Origin: Apostichopus japonicus
Taxonomy: Eukaryota; Echinodermata; Holothuroidea; Aspidochirotida; Stichopodidae
NCBI RefSeq assembly: GCF_037975245.1
Contig: NC_092583.1
Location: forward strand, 5,677,264-5,741,263
DNA: 64,000 bases
Direction of reading: 5' to 3'
The position numbers were made by a program, and so were the translations under genes. Under the pieces are notes generated by a model, which searched no databases, was not told the DNA's origin, and worked only from the letters and a program-made list of their open reading frames with translations. Positions 1 through 15,216 of the stretch are shown here, one piece after another; the first letter of the stretch is position 1; the number at the start of each line of letters is the position of its first letter.

Positions 1-1677
1 ACGCACATTCCATTTATCGGCATAGCACATTCGACTGATCGGCACCGCACATTCGATTGATCGGTACCGCACATTCGATTAATCGGTACCGCACATTCGA
101 TTGATCGATACCGCACATTCTATTAATCGGTTCCGCACATTCGATTGATCGGTACCGGACATTCCATTTATCGGCAACGCACATTCGATTTATCGGTACC
201 GCACATTCGTATGATCGGTACCACACATTCGATTGATCGGTACCGCACAATCTATTTAAATGTACCGCACATTCGATTGATCGGTACCGCACATTCGATT
301 GATCGACATCGGACACATTCTATTAATCGGCACCGTACAGTCCTGTTATCGGTACCGCACATTCGATTGATCGGTACCGCACATTCGATTGTTCGGTACC
401 GCACATTCGATTTATCGGCAACGCACATTCGATTGATCGGTACCGCACATTCCATTGATCGGGACCGCACATTCGATTTATCAGTACCGCACATTCGATT
501 GATCGGTACCGCACATTCGATTGATCGGTACCGCACATTCGATTCATCGGTACCACATATTCTATTTAAATACACCGCACATTCGATTTATCGGTACCGC
601 ATGTTCGATTGATCGGTACCGCACATTCGATTTATCGGCAACGCACATTCTATTTATCGGTACCGCACATTCGATTGATCGGCAACGCACATTCGATTGA
701 TCGGTACCGCACATTCGATTGATCGGTACCGCACATTCGATTTATCGGTACCACACATACGCTTTTTCACGGCAACCCACATTCGATTGATCGGCAACGC
801 ACATTCGATTTATCGGTACCGCACATTCGATTTATCGGTACCGCACATTCCATTGATAGGCACCGCACAATCGATTTATCAGTACCGCACGTTCGATTGA
901 TCGGTACCGCACATTCGATTGATCGGTACCGCACAATCGATATATCGGCAACGAACATTCGATTGATCGGTACCGCGCATTCGATTGATCGGCACCGCAC
1001 AATCGATTTATCGGTACCGCACATTCGATTGATCGGTACCGCACATTCGATTGATCGGGAACACACATTCGATTGATCGGTATCGCACATTCGAGAAGAT
1101 CGGTACCGCACATTCGATTTATCTGCATCGCACATTCGATTGACTGGTACCGCACGTTCGTTTGATCGGGAACGCACATTCTATATAAGTGTACCGCACA
1201 ATCGATTTATCGGTACCGCATTTTCGATTGATCGGTACCGTACATTCGATTGATCGGTACCGCACATTCGATTGATCGACATCGGACACATTCTATTAAT
1301 CGGCACCGTACAGTCCATTTATCGGTACCGCACATTCGATTGATCGGTACCGCACATTCGATTGTTCGGTACCGCACATTCGATTTATCGGCAACGCACA
1401 TTCGATTGATCGGTACCGCACATTCGATTGATCGGTACCGCACATTCGATTAATCGACATCGGACACATTCTATTAATCGGCACCGTACAGTCCATTTAT
1501 CGGTACCGCACAATCGAACCGCACATTCGTATGGTCGGTACCGCACATTCGATTGATCGACATCGGACACATTCTATTAATCGGCACCGTACAGTCCTAT
1601 TATCGGTACCGCACATTCGATTGATCGGTACCGCACATTCGATTGTTCGGTACCGCACATTCGATTTATCGGCAACG

Positions 1678-2875
1678 CACATTCGATTGATCGGTACCGC
1701 ACATTCGATTGATCGGGACCGCACATTCGATTTATCAGTACCGCACATTCGATTGATCGGTACCGCACATTCTATTCATCGGTACCGCGCATTCGATTCA
1801 TCGGTACCACATATTCTATTTAAATACACCGCACATTCGATTTATCGGTACCGCATGTTCGATTGATCGGTACCGCACATTCGATTTATCGGCAACGCAC
1901 ATTCTATTTATCGGTACCGCACATTCGATTGATCGGCAACGCACATTCGATTGATCGGTACCGCACATTCGATTGATCGGTACCGCACATTCGATTGATC
2001 GGTACCACACATACGCTTTTTCACGGCAACCCACATTCGATTGATCGGCAACGCACATTCGATTTATCGGTACCGCACATTCCATTGATAGGCACCGCAC
2101 ATTCGATTGATCAGTACCGCACAATCGATATATCGGCAACGAACATTCGATTTATCGGTACCGCGCATTCGATTGATCGGCACCGCACATTCGATTTATC
2201 GGCAACGCACATTCGATTGATCGGTACCGCACGTTCGTTTGATCGGGAACGCACATTGTATATAAATGTACCGCACATTCGATTGATCGGTACCGCACAT
2301 TCGATTGATCGGGACCGCACATTCGATTTATCAGTACCGCACATTCGATTGATCGGTACCGCACATTCTATTCATCGGTACCGCGCATTCGATTCATCGG
2401 TACCACATATTCTATTTAAATACACCGCACATTCGATTTATCGGTACCGCATGTTCGATTGATCGGTACCGCACATTCGATTTATCGGCAACGCACATTC
2501 TATTTATCGGTACCGCACATTCGATTGATCGGCAACGCACATTCGATTGATCGGTACCGCACATTCGATTGATCGGTACCGCACATTCGATTGATCGGTA
2601 CCACACATACGCTTTTTCACGGCAACCCACATTCGATTGATCGGCAACGCACATTCGATTTATCGGTACCGCACATTCCATTGATAGGCACCGCACATTC
2701 GATTGATCAGTACCGCACAATCGATATATCGGCAACGAACATTCGATTTATCGGTACCGCGCATTCGATTGATCGGCACCGCACATTCGATTTATCGGCA
2801 ACGCACATTCGATTGATCGGTACCGCACGTTCGTTTGATCGGGAACGCACATTGTATATAAATGTACCGCACATT
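1678..2875 (+). repeat. 596-bp tandem duplication in the 22-bp array
   Basis: Two adjacent copies of a ~596-bp block (27 monomers plus 2 bp) lie head to tail. Landmarks shared at exactly this offset include CTATTTAAATACACC at about 1,816 and 2,412, CATACGCTTTTTCACGG at about 2,011 and 2,607, and a unit reading CATTGTATATAAATG at about 2,257 and 2,853. The blocks look nearly identical where compared, which indicates a recent duplication by unequal exchange. Confidence 0.85.
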
Positions 2876-4230
2876 CGATTTATCGGTACCGCATTTTCGA
2901 TTGATCGGTACCGTACATTCGATTGATCGGTACCGCACATTCGATTAATCGACATCGGACACATTCTATTAATCGGCACCGTACAGTCCATTTATCGGTA
3001 CCGCACAATCGAACCGCACATTCGATTGATCGGTACCGCCTAATCGATTGATCGATACCGCACATTCGATTGATTGGTACCGCATATTCTATTTAAATAC
3101 ACCGCACATTCGATTGATCGGTACCGCACATTCGATTTATCGGTACCGCACATTCGATTTATCGGCAACGCACATTCGATTTATATGTACCGCACATTCG
3201 ATTTATCGGCAACGCACATTCGATTTATCGGTACCACACATTCGATTGATCGGTAGCGCACATTCGATTGATCGGTACCGCACATACGCTCTTTCACGGC
3301 AACGCACATTCGATTGATCGGCAACGCACATTCGATTGATCGGTACCGCACATTTGATTTATCGGTACCGCACATTCGATTTATCGGCAACGCACATTCG
3401 ATTTATATGCACTGCACATTCGATTGATCTCGAACGTACATTCTATTGATCGGTACCGCACATTCTATTAATCGATATCAGACAATTTCCAATTATTGGC
3501 ACCGTACAAACGATTTATCGCTACCGCCCATTCGATTGATCGGTACGCACATAAGATTGATCGGTACCGCACATTCGAATTATCGGCAACGCACATTCGA
3601 TTTATCGGTACCCTACATTCGATTGATCGGGACCGCACTTTCGATTGATCGGTACCACACATTCGATTTATCGGTACCGCACATTCGATTGATCGGGAAC
3701 GCACATTCTATTTAAATGTACCGCACATTCGATTTATCGGTACCGCACATACGCTCTTTCACGGCAACGCACATTCGATTGATCGGCAACGCACATTCGA
3801 TTGATCGGTACCACATATTCGACTGATCGACATCGGACACATTCGATTAATCGGCACCGTACAATCGATCTATCGGTACCGCACATTCGATTGATCGGTA
3901 CCGCACATTCGATTGATCGGTACCGCACATTCGATTTATCGGCAACGCACATTCGATTCATCGGTACCGCACATTCGATTGATCTCGAACGCACATTCTA
4001 TTTATCGGCAACGCACATTCGATTTATCGGTACAGCACATTCGATTAATCGGTACCGCATATTATAATTAAATACACCGCACATTCGGTTTATCGGTACC
4101 GCACATTCGTTTGATCGGGACCGCACATTCGATTGATCGGTACCACACATTCGATTGATCGGGAACGCACATTCTATTATCGGCAACGCATATTCGATTT
4201 ATCGGTACCGCGCATTCGATTGATCGGTAC

Positions 4231-4988
4231 GCACATTAGATTGATCGGTACCGCACATTCGATTTATCGGCAACGCACATTCGATTTATCGGTACCACAC
4301 ATTCGATTGATCGATACCGCACATTCGATTTATCGGTACCACATAATATATTTATATAAACTGCACATTCGATTTATCGGTACCGCACATTCGATTTATC
4401 AGGAACACACATTCGATTGATCGGTACAGCACATTCTATTTAAATGTACCGCACATTCGATTTATCGGTACCGCACATTCCATTGATAGGCACCGCACAA
4501 TCGATTTATCGGTACCGCACATTCGATTGATCGGTACCGCACATTCGATTGATCAGTACCGCACAATCGATATATCGGCAACGAACATTCGATTTATCGG
4601 TACCGCGCATTCGATTGATCGGCACCGCACAATCGATTTATCGGTACCGCACATTCGATTGATCGGAACCGCACATTCGATTGATCGGGAACACACATTC
4701 GATTGATCGGTATCGCACATTCGAGAAGATCGGTACCGCACATTCGATTTATCGGCAACGCACATTCGATTGATCGGTACCGCACGTTCGTTTGATCGGG
4801 AACGCACATTCTATATAAGTGTACCGCACATTGTATTGATCGGTACCGCATTTTCGATTGATCGGTACCGTACATTCGATTGATCGGTACCGCACATTCG
4901 ATTGATCGACATCGGACACATTCTATTAATCGGCACCGTACAGTCGATTTATCGGTACCGCACATTCGATTGATCGGTACCGCACATT
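4231..4988 (+). repeat. 0.76-kb block, first copy (offset 2,055 bp)
   Basis: This block of 22-bp variants recurs at 6,286-7,043. Shared landmarks are CACATTAGATTG at 4,232 and 6,287, an unusual CCACATAATATATTT unit, a CGAGAAGATCGG unit with an altered core, and CTATATAAGTG. A few isolated differences separate the copies, for example CATTGTATTG at about 4,829 against CATTCGATTG in the second copy. It is a higher-order duplication within the satellite, with no coding content. Confidence 0.8.
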
Positions 4989-5261
4989 CGATTGATCGGT
5001 ACCGCACATTCGATTGATCGGTACCACACATACGCTTTTTCACGGCAACCCACATTCGATTGATCGGCAACGCACATTCGATTGATCGGTACCACACATT
5101 CGATTGATCGACATCGGATACATTTGATTAATCGGCACCGTACAATCGATTTATTGGTACCGCATGTTCGATTGATCGGTACGCACATTAGATTGATATG
5201 TACCGCACATTCGATTTTTCGGCAACGCACATTCGATTTATCGGTACCGCACATTCGATTG

Positions 5262-6325
5262 ATCGGGACCGCACATTCGATTTATCGGTACCGCACAATC
5301 GATTGATCGAGACCGCACATTCGATTCATCGGTACCGCACATTCGATTCATCGGTACCGCATATTCTATTTAAATACACCGCACATTCGATTTATCGGTA
5401 CCGCATGTTCGATTGATCGGTGCGCACGTTAGATTGATATGTACCGCACAATCGATTTTTCGGCAACGCATATTCTATTTAAATACACCGCACATTCGAT
5501 TTTTCGGCACCGCACATTTGAATAATCGGTAACGCACATTCCATTGATCGGTACCGCACATTCGTTTTATCGGCAACGCACATTCGATTTATCGGTACCG
5601 CACATTCGATTGATCGGGACCTGACATTCGATTTATCGGTACCGCACAATCGATTGATCGATACCGCACATTCGAGTAATCGGTACCGCACATTCAATTC
5701 ATCGGTACCGCATATTCGATTTATCGGTACCGCACATTCGATTGACAGGGAACGCAAATTCGATTGATCGGTACCGCACATTCTATTTAAATGTACCGCA
5801 CATTCGATTCATCGGTACCGCACATTCGATTGATCGGTACCAAACAATCGATTGATCGATACCGCACATTCGAGTAATCGGTACCGCACATTCAATTGAT
5901 CGGTACCGCATATTCTATTAAAATACACCGCACATTCGATTTTTCGGCACCGCATATTTGATTAATCGGTAACGCACATTCGATTGATCGGTAGCGCACA
6001 TTCGATTGATAGGTACCGCCCATTCGATTGATCGGTACCGCACATTCCATTTATAGGCAACGCACATTCCATTTATCGGTAACGCACATTCGATTGATAG
6101 GGAACGCAAATTCGATTGATCGGTACCGCACATTCTATTTAAATGTACCGCACATTCGATTCATCGGTACCGCACATTCGATTTATCGGTACCGCACATT
6201 CGATTGATCGACATCGGACACATTCGATTAATAGGCACCGTACAATCGATTTATCGGTACCGAACATACGCTTTTTCATGGCAACGCACATTAGATTGAT
6301 CGGTACCGCACATTCGATTTATCGG
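5262..6325 (+). repeat. 1.06-kb block, first copy (offset ~1,985 bp)
   Basis: The variant string here recurs at 7,248-8,310. Shared landmarks include GATCGAGACCGCAC, the start TTGATATGTACC, TTTTTCGGCACCGC and CTATTAAAATACACC. A one-base deletion in the second copy near 7,627 (CAATGATTG instead of CAATCGATTG) changes the offset from 1,986 to 1,985. One stretch of a few monomers near 5,700-5,780 differs from its partner as a cluster rather than as scattered substitutions. Confidence 0.8.
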
Positions 6326-7043
6326 CAACGCACATTCGATTTATCGGTACCACACATTCGATTGATCGATACCGCACATTCGATTTATCGGTACCACATA
6401 ATATATTTAAATAAACTGCACATTCGATTTATCGGTACCGCACATTCGATTTATCAGGAACACACATTCGATTGATCGGTACAGCACATTTTATTTAAAT
6501 GTACCGCACATTCGATTTATCGGTACCGCACATTCCATTGATAGGCACCGCACAATCGATTTATCGGTACCGCACGTTCGAATGATCGGTACCGCACATT
6601 CGATTGATCAGTACCGCACAATCGATATATCGGCAACGAACATTCGATTTATCGGTACCGCGCATTCGATTGATCGGCACCGCACAATCGATTTATCGGT
6701 ACCGCACATTCGATTGATCGGTACCGCACATTCGATTGATCGGGAACACACATTCGATTGATCGGTATCGCACATTCGAGAAGATCGGTACCGCACATTC
6801 GATTTATCGGCAACGCACATTCGATTGATCGGTACCGCACGTTCGTTTGATCGGGAACGCACATTCTATATAAGTGTACCGCACATTCGATTGATCGGTA
6901 CCGCATTTTCGATTGATCGGTACCGTACATTCGATTGATCGGTACCGCACATTCGATTGATCGACATCGGACACATTCTATTAATCGGCACCGTACAGTC
7001 GATTTATCGGTACCGCACATTCGATTGATCGGTACCGCACATT
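6286..7043 (+). repeat. 0.76-kb block, second copy (offset 2,055 bp)
   Basis: This is the partner of 4,231-4,988, with the same order of variant 22-bp units, including the CCACATAATATATTT, CGAGAAGATCGG and CTATATAAGTG landmarks. It starts immediately after the end of the 5,262-6,325 block, so the two duplicated segments are interleaved. That ordering implies at least two separate duplication events. Confidence 0.8.
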
Positions 7044-7854
7044 CCATTGTTCGGTACCGCTCATTCGATTTATCGGCAACGCACATTCGATTGATCGGTA
7101 CCGCACATTCGATTGATCGGGACCGCACATTCGATTTATCGGTACCGCACAATCGATTAATCGATACCGCACATTCGATTCATCGGTACCGCACATTCAA
7201 TTCATCGGTACCACATATTCTATTTAAATACACCGCACATTCGATTTATCGGGACCGCACATTCGATTTATCGGTACCGCACAATCGATTGATCGAGACC
7301 GCACATTCGATTCATCGGTACCGCACATTCGATTCATCGGTACCGCATATTCTATTTAAATACACCGCACATTCGATTTATCGGTACCGCATGTTCGATT
7401 GATCGGTGCGCACGTTAGATTGATATGTACCGCACAATCGATTTTTCGGCAACGCATATTCTATTTAAATACACCGCACATTCGATTTTTCGGCACCGCA
7501 CATTTGAATAATCGGTAACGCACATTCGATTGATCGGTACCGCACATTCGTTTTATCGGCAACGCACATTCGATTTATCGGTACCGCACATTCGATTGAT
7601 CGGGACCGGACATTCGATTTATCGGTACCGCACAATGATTGATCGATACCGCACATTCGAGTAATCGGTACCGCACATTCAATTGATCGGTACCGCACAT
7701 TCGATTTATCGGTACCGCACATTCGATTGATCGGTAACGCACATTCGATTGATCGGTACCGCACATTCGATTGATCGGTACCGCACATTCGATTCATCGG
7801 TACCGCACATTCGATTGATCGGTACCACACAATCGATTGATCGATACCGCACAT

Positions 7855-9392
7855 TCGAGTAATCGGTACCGCACATTCAATTGATCGGTACCGCATATTC
7901 TATTAAAATACACCGCACATTCGATTTTTCGGCACCGCATATTTGATTAATCGGTAACGCACATTCGATTGATCGGTAGCGCACATTCGATTGATAGGTA
8001 CCGCCCATTCGATTGATCGGTACCGCACATTCCATTTATAGGCAACGCACATTCCATTTATCGGTAACGCACATTCGATTGATAGGGAACGCAAATTCGA
8101 TTGATCGGTACCGCACATTCTATTTAAATGTACCGCACATTCGATTCATCGGTACCGCACATTCGATTTATCGGTACCGCACATTCGATTGATCGACATC
8201 GGACACATTCGATTAATAGGCACCGTACAATCGATTTATCGGTACCGAACATACGCTTTTTCATGGCAACGCACATTCGATTGATCGGTACCGCACATTC
8301 GATTTATCGGTACCGCACAATCGATTGATCGATATCGCACATTCGATTGATCGGTACCGCACATTCGATTTATCGGTACAGCATATTCTATTTAAATACA
8401 CCGAAAATTCAATTTATCGGTACCGCACATTCGATTGATCGGTACGCACATTCGTTTTATCGGCAACGCACATTCGATTTATCGGTACCGCACATTCGAT
8501 TGATCGGGACCGAACATTCGATTTATCGGTACCGCACAATCGATTGATCGATACCGCACATTCGAGTAATCGGTACCACACATTCAATTGATCGGTACCG
8601 CATATTCGATTCATCGGTACCGCACATTCGATTGATAGGGAACGCAAATTCGATTGATCGGTAACGTACATTCGATTCATCGGTACCGCACATTCGATTC
8701 ATCGGTACCGCACATTCGATTCATCGGTACCGCACATTCGATTTATCGGTACCACACATTCGATTGATCGACATCGGACACATTCGATTAATAGGCACCG
8801 TACAATCGAGTAATCGGTACCGCACATTCAATTGATCGGTACCGCATATTCTATTAAAATACACCGCACATTCGATTTTTCGGCACCGCATATTTGATTA
8901 ATCGGTAACGCACATTCGATTGATCGGTAGCGCACATTCGATTGATAGGTACCGCCCATTCGATTGATCGGTACCGCACATTCCATTTATAGGCAACGCA
9001 CATTCCATTTATCGGTAACGCACATTCGATTGATAGGGAACGCAAATTCGATTGATCGGTACCGCACATTCTATTTAAATGTACCGCACATTCGATTCAT
9101 CGGTACCGCACATTCGATTTATCGGTACCGCACATTCGATTGATCGACATCGGACACATTCGATTAATAGGCACCGTACAATCGATTTATCGGTACCGAA
9201 CATACGCTTTTTCATGGCAACGCACATTCGATTGATCGGTACCGCACATTCGATTTATCGGTACCGCACAATCGATTGATCGATATCGCACATTCGATTG
9301 ATCGGTACCGCACATTCGATTTATCGGTACAGCATATTCTATTTAAATACACCGAAAATTCAATTTATCGGTACCGCACATTCGATTGATCG
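7855..9392 (+). repeat. 951-bp duplication in the 22-bp array
   Basis: The segment 7,855-8,441 recurs at 8,806-9,392 at an offset of 951 bp, beginning at TCGAGTAATCGG and ending in CCGAAAATTCAATTTATCGG. After 9,392 the second copy skips about 108 bp and resumes with the sequence seen near 8,549, so the downstream offset falls to about 843 bp. The skip is an internal deletion of a few monomers in one copy or an expansion in the other. Confidence 0.8.
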
Positions 9393-9849
9393 ATACCGCA
9401 CATTCGAGTAATCGGTACCACACATTCAATTGATCGGTACCGCATATTCGATTCATCGGTACCGCACATTCGATTGATAGGGAACGCAAATTCGATTGAT
9501 CGGTAACGTACATTCGATTCATCGGTACCGCACATTCGATTCATCGGTACCGCACATTCGATTCATCGGTACCGCACATTCGATTTATCGGTACCACACA
9601 TTCGATTGATCGACATCGGACACATTCGATTAATAGGCACCGTACAATCTATTTATTGGTACCGCCCATTCGATTTATCGGCAACGTACAATCGATTTAT
9701 CGGTACCGCACTTACGCTTTTTCACGGCAACGCACATTCGATTGATCGACATCGGACACAGTCGATTAATAGGCACCGTACAATCTATTTATTGGTACCG
9801 CCCATTCGATTTATCGGCAACGTACAATCGATTTATCGGTACCGCCCAT

Positions 9850-11440
9850 TCGATTGATCGGTACGCACATTAGATTGGTCGGTACCGCACATTCGTTTTA
9901 TCGGCAACGCACATTCGATTTATCGGTACCGCACATTCGATTGATCGGGACCGAACATTCGATTTATCGGTACCACACAATCGATTGATCGATACCGCAC
10001 ATTCGAGTAATCGGTACCGCACATTCCATTGATCGGTACCGCATATTCTATTTAAATACAACGCACATTCGATTTATCGGTACAGCACATTCGATTGATA
10101 GGGAACGCAAATTCGATTGATCCGTACCGCACATTCTATTTAAATGTACCGCACATTCGATTCATCGGTACCGCACATTCGATTCATCGGTACCGCACAT
10201 CGATTCATCGACATCGGACACATTCGATTAATAGGCATCGTACAATCGATTTATCGGTACCGCACATACGCTTTTTCACGGCAAAGCACATTCGATCGAT
10301 CGGTACCGCACATTCTATTTATCGGAACCGCACAATCGATTGATCGATATCGCTCATTCGATTGATCGGGAACGCACATTCGATTTATCGGTACAGCATA
10401 TTCCATTTAAATACACCGCAAATTCAATTTATCGGTACCGCACATTCGATTGATCAGTACCGCACATTCGATTGATCGGTACCGCACATACGCTTTTTCA
10501 CGGCAACGCACATTCGATTTATCGGTACAGCATATTCTATTTAAATACACCGCAAATTCAATTTATCGGCAACGCACATTCGATTGATCGGTACCGCACA
10601 TTCGATTGATCGGTACCACACATTCGATTTATCGGCAACGGACATTAGATTGATCGGTACCGCACATTCGATTGATCGGTACCGCACATTCGATTGATCG
10701 GTACCGCACATTCGATTTATAGGTAACGCACAATCGATTGATCGATACCGCACATTCGATTAATCGGTACCGCACAATCGATTGATCGATACAGCATATT
10801 CTATTTAAATACACCGCAAATTCAATTTATCGGTACCGCACATTCGATTGATCGGTACGCACATTCGTTTTATCGGCAACGCACATTCGATTTATCGGTA
10901 CCGCACATTCGATTGAACGGTACCGCACATTCGATTGATCGGTACCGCATATTCGATTTATCGGTACCGCACATTCGATTGATAGGGAACGCAAATTCGA
11001 TTGATCGGTACCGCACATTCGATTCATCGGTACCGCACATTCGATTCATCGGTACCGCACATTCGATTCATCGGTACCGCACATTCGATTTATCGGTACC
11101 ACACATTCGATTGATCGACATCGGACACATTCGATTAATAGGCACCGTACAATCTATTTATTGGTACCGCACATTCGATTTATCGGCAACGTACAATCGA
11201 TTTATCGGTACCGCCCATTCGATTGATCGGTACGCACATTAGATTGATCGGTACCGCACATTCGTTTTATCGGCAACGCACATTCGAGTTATCGGTACCG
11301 CACATTCGATTGATCGGGACCGAACATTCGATTTATCGGTACCACACAATCGATTGATCGATACCGCACATTCGAGTAATCGGTACCGCACATTCCATTG
11401 ATCGGTACCGCATATTCTATTTAAATACACCGCACATTCG
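9850..11440 (+). repeat. Block repeated at 1,369-bp offset
   Basis: The units around 9,860-10,061 recur at 11,230-11,430, both running from a GGTACGCACATTAGATTG unit through GGGACCGAACATTCG to CATATTCTATTTAAATAC. They are followed by a matching TACAGCACATTCGATTGATAGGG stretch. Intervening monomers (10,100-11,200) carry their own partial repeats. Boundaries are approximate because I located them by landmark units. Confidence 0.65.
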
Positions 11441-12740
11441 ATTTATCGGTACAGCACATTCGATTGATAGGGAACGCAAATTCGATTGATCGGTACCGCA
11501 CATTCTATTTAAATGTACCGCACATTCGATTCATCGGTACCGCACATTCGATTGATCGGTACCGCACATTCGATTGATCGACATCGGACACATTCGATTA
11601 ATCGGCAAGGTACAGTCGATTTATAGGTAACGCACAATCGATTGATCGGTACCGCACAATTGATTTATCGGTCCCGCATATTCTATTTAAATACACCGCA
11701 CATTCGATTTATCTGTACCGCACATTCGATTGATCGGTACCGCACATTCGATTGATCGGCAACGCACATTCGATTGATCGGTACCACACATTCGATTGAT
11801 CGGTACCGCACATTCGATTGATCGGTACCGCACATACGCTTTTTCACGGCAACGCACATTCGATTTATCGGTACCGCACAATCGATTTATCGGGACCGCA
11901 CAGTCGATTTATCTGTACCGCACAATCAATTGATCGATACCGCACATTCGATTGATCGACATCGAACACATTCGATTAATGAGCACCGTACAGTCGATTT
12001 ATCGGTACCGCACATTCGATTGATCGGTTCCGCACATTAGATTGATCGGTACCGCACATTCGATTCATCGGCAACGCACATTCGATTCATCGGTACCGCA
12101 CATTCGATTGATCGGGACAGCACATTCGATTTATCGATACCGCACAATCGATTGATCGATACCGCACATTCGATTGATCGGTACCGCATATTTTATTTAA
12201 ATGTACCGCACATTCGATTTATCGGTACCGCACATTCGATTGATCGGTTCCGCACATTCGATTGATCGGTACCGCACAATCGATTGATCGGTACCGCACT
12301 TTCGATTGATCGGTACCGCACATTCGATTGATCGACATCGGACACATCCATTTAATCGGCACCGTACAGTCCATTTATCGATACCGCACATTCGATTTAT
12401 CGGTACTGCACAATCGATTGATCGATACCGCACTTTTTATTGATCGGTACCGCACATTCGATTTATCGGCAACGCACATTCGATTTATCGGTACCGCACA
12501 TTCGATTGATCGGTACCGCACATTAGATTGATCGGTACCACACATTTGATTGATCGACATCGGACACATTCGATTTATAGGCATGGTACAGTCGATTTAT
12601 CGGTACCGCACATTCGATTTATAGGCAACGCACATTCGATTTATCGGTACCGCACATTCGATTGATCGGTACCGCACATTCGATTTATCGGTACCGCACA
12701 TTCGATTGATCGATACCGCACATTCGATTGATCGGTACAG

Positions 12741-13680
12741 CACAATCGATAGATCGGTACCGCATATTCTATTTAAATACACCGCACATTCGATTGATCG
12801 GTACCGCAAATTCGATTGATCGATAGCACACATTCGATTTATCGGCAACGCACATTCGATTTATCGGTACCGCACATTCGATTGAACGGTACCGCACATT
12901 CGATTGATCGGTACCGCATATTCTATTTAAATACACCGCACATTCGATTTATCGGTACCGCACAATCGATTGATTGATACCGCATATTCTATTGATCGGT
13001 ACCGCACATTCGATTGATCGGTACCGAATATTCTATTTAAATGTACCGCACATTCGATTTATCGGTACCGCACATTCGATTGATCGGTTTTGCCCATTCG
13101 ATTGATCGGTACCGCACATTCGATTGATCGACATCGGACACAGCCAATTAATCGGCACCGTACAGTCCATTTATCGGTACCGCACATTCGATTTATCGGT
13201 ACCGCATATTCGATTGATCGATACCGCACATTCGATTGATCGGTACAGCACAATCGATAGATCGGTACCGCATATTCTATTTAAATACACCGCACATTCG
13301 ATTGATCGGTACCGCAAATTCGATTGATCGATAGCACACATTCGATTTATCGGTAACGCACATTCGATTTATGGTTACCGCACATTCGATTGAACGGTAC
13401 CGCACATTCGATTGATCGGTACCGCATATTCTATTTAAATACACCGCACATTCGATTTATCGGTACCGCACAATCGATTGATTGATACCGCATATTCTAT
13501 TGATCGGTACCGCACATTCGATTGATCGGTACCGAATATTCTATTTAAATGTACCGCACATTCGATTTATCGGTACCGCACATTCGATTGATCGGTTTCG
13601 CCCATTCGATTGATCGGTACCGCACATTCGATTGATCGACATCGGACACAGCCAATTAATCGGCACCGTACAGTCCATTT
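12741..13680 (+). repeat. 508-bp tandem duplication in the 22-bp array
   Basis: The string beginning CACAATCGATAGATCGG at 12,741 recurs at 13,249. Both copies continue through CTATTTAAATACACC, GATCGATAGCACAC, a GATTGATTGATACC unit and ACATCGGACACAGCC. Small differences such as TTTTGCCC at about 13,088 against TTTCGCCC in the second copy separate them. Fragments of the same string reappear near 15,217, 17,310, 18,747 and 20,184, so this is a widely re-used block. Confidence 0.75.
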
Positions 13681-14035
13681 ATCGGTACCGCACCTTCGAT
13701 TGATCGGTACCGCACATTAGATTTATCGGTACGGCACATTCGATTTATGGGCAACGCACATTAGATTGATCGGTACCGCACATTCGATTAATCGGTACCG
13801 CACATTCGATTGATCGGTACCGCACATTCGATTAATCGGTACCGCACATTCGATTGATCGGTACCGCACATTAGATTGATCGGTACGGCACATTCGATTT
13901 ATGGGCAACGCACATTAGATTGATCGATACCGCACATTCGATTAATCGGTACCGCACATTCGATTGATCGGTACCGCACATTCGATTAATCGGTACCGCA
14001 CATTCGATTGATCGACATCGAACACATTCGATTGA

Positions 14036-15180
14036 TCAGTACCGCACATTCGATTTATCGGCAACGCACATTCTATTTATCGGTACCGCACATTCGATTG
14101 ATCGGCAACGCACATTCGATTGATCTGTACCACAAATTCGATTGATCAGTACCGCACATTCGATTGATCGGTACCGCACATACGCTTTTTCACGGCAACA
14201 CACATTTGATTGATCGGCAACGCACATTCGATTGATCGGTACCACACATTCGATTGATCGACATCGGATACATTCGATTAATCGGCGTCGTACAATCGAT
14301 TTATCGGTACCGCACATTCGATTGATCGGTACGCACATTAGATTGATCTGTACAGCACATTCGATTTATCGGTACCGCACATTCGATTTATCGGTACCGC
14401 ACATTCGATTAATCGACATCGGACACATTCGATTAATAGGCACCGTACAATCGATTTATTGCTATTGCACATTCGATTGATCGGTACGCACATTAGATTG
14501 ATCGACATCGGACATTTTCGATTTATCGGTACCGCACATTCGATTAATAGGCACCGTACAATCGATTTATCGATACCGCACATTCGATTTATCGGTACTG
14601 CACAATCGATTGATCGATACCGCACATTTTATTGATCGGTACCGCACATTCGATTGATCGGTACCGCATATTCTATTTAAATACACCGCACATTCGATTT
14701 ATTGGGACCGCGCATTCGATTGATCGGGAACACACATTCGATTGATCGGTACCGCGCATTCGATTGATCGGGAACACACATTCGATTGATCGGTACCGCA
14801 CATTCGATTGATCGGTACCGCACATTCGATTAATCGGCAACGCACATTCGATTGATCGGTACCGCACATTCGATTGATCGGGAACGCACATTCTATTTAA
14901 ATGTACCGCACATTCGATTTATCGGTACCGCACATTCGATTTATCAGTACCGCACATTCGATTGATCGGTAGCGCAAATTCAATTGATCGGAAACGCACA
15001 TTCGATTTATCGGTACCGCACATTTGATTGATCGGTACCGCACATTCGATTTATAGGCAACGCACATTCGATTTATCGGTACCGCACATTCGATTGATCG
15101 GTACCGCACATTCGATTTATCGGTACCGCATATTTGATTGATCGATACCGCACATTCGATTGATCGGTACAGCACATTCG
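14036..15180 (+). repeat. Outlying copy of the 1,437-bp unit
   Basis: The variant order from about 14,232 to 15,170 matches 17,856 onward at an offset of 3,624 bp and 19,293 onward at 5,061 bp. Landmarks are GGATACATTCGATTAATCGG, CGTCGTACAATCG, ATTGCTATTGCACATTCG and ACATCGGACATTTTCG. It is separated from the tandem pair by about 2 kb of other variants, so the block was copied at a distance or the copies were later separated by insertion. Confidence 0.75.
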
Positions 15181-15216
15181 ATTGAACGGTACCGCACATT
15201 CGATTGATCGGTACCG

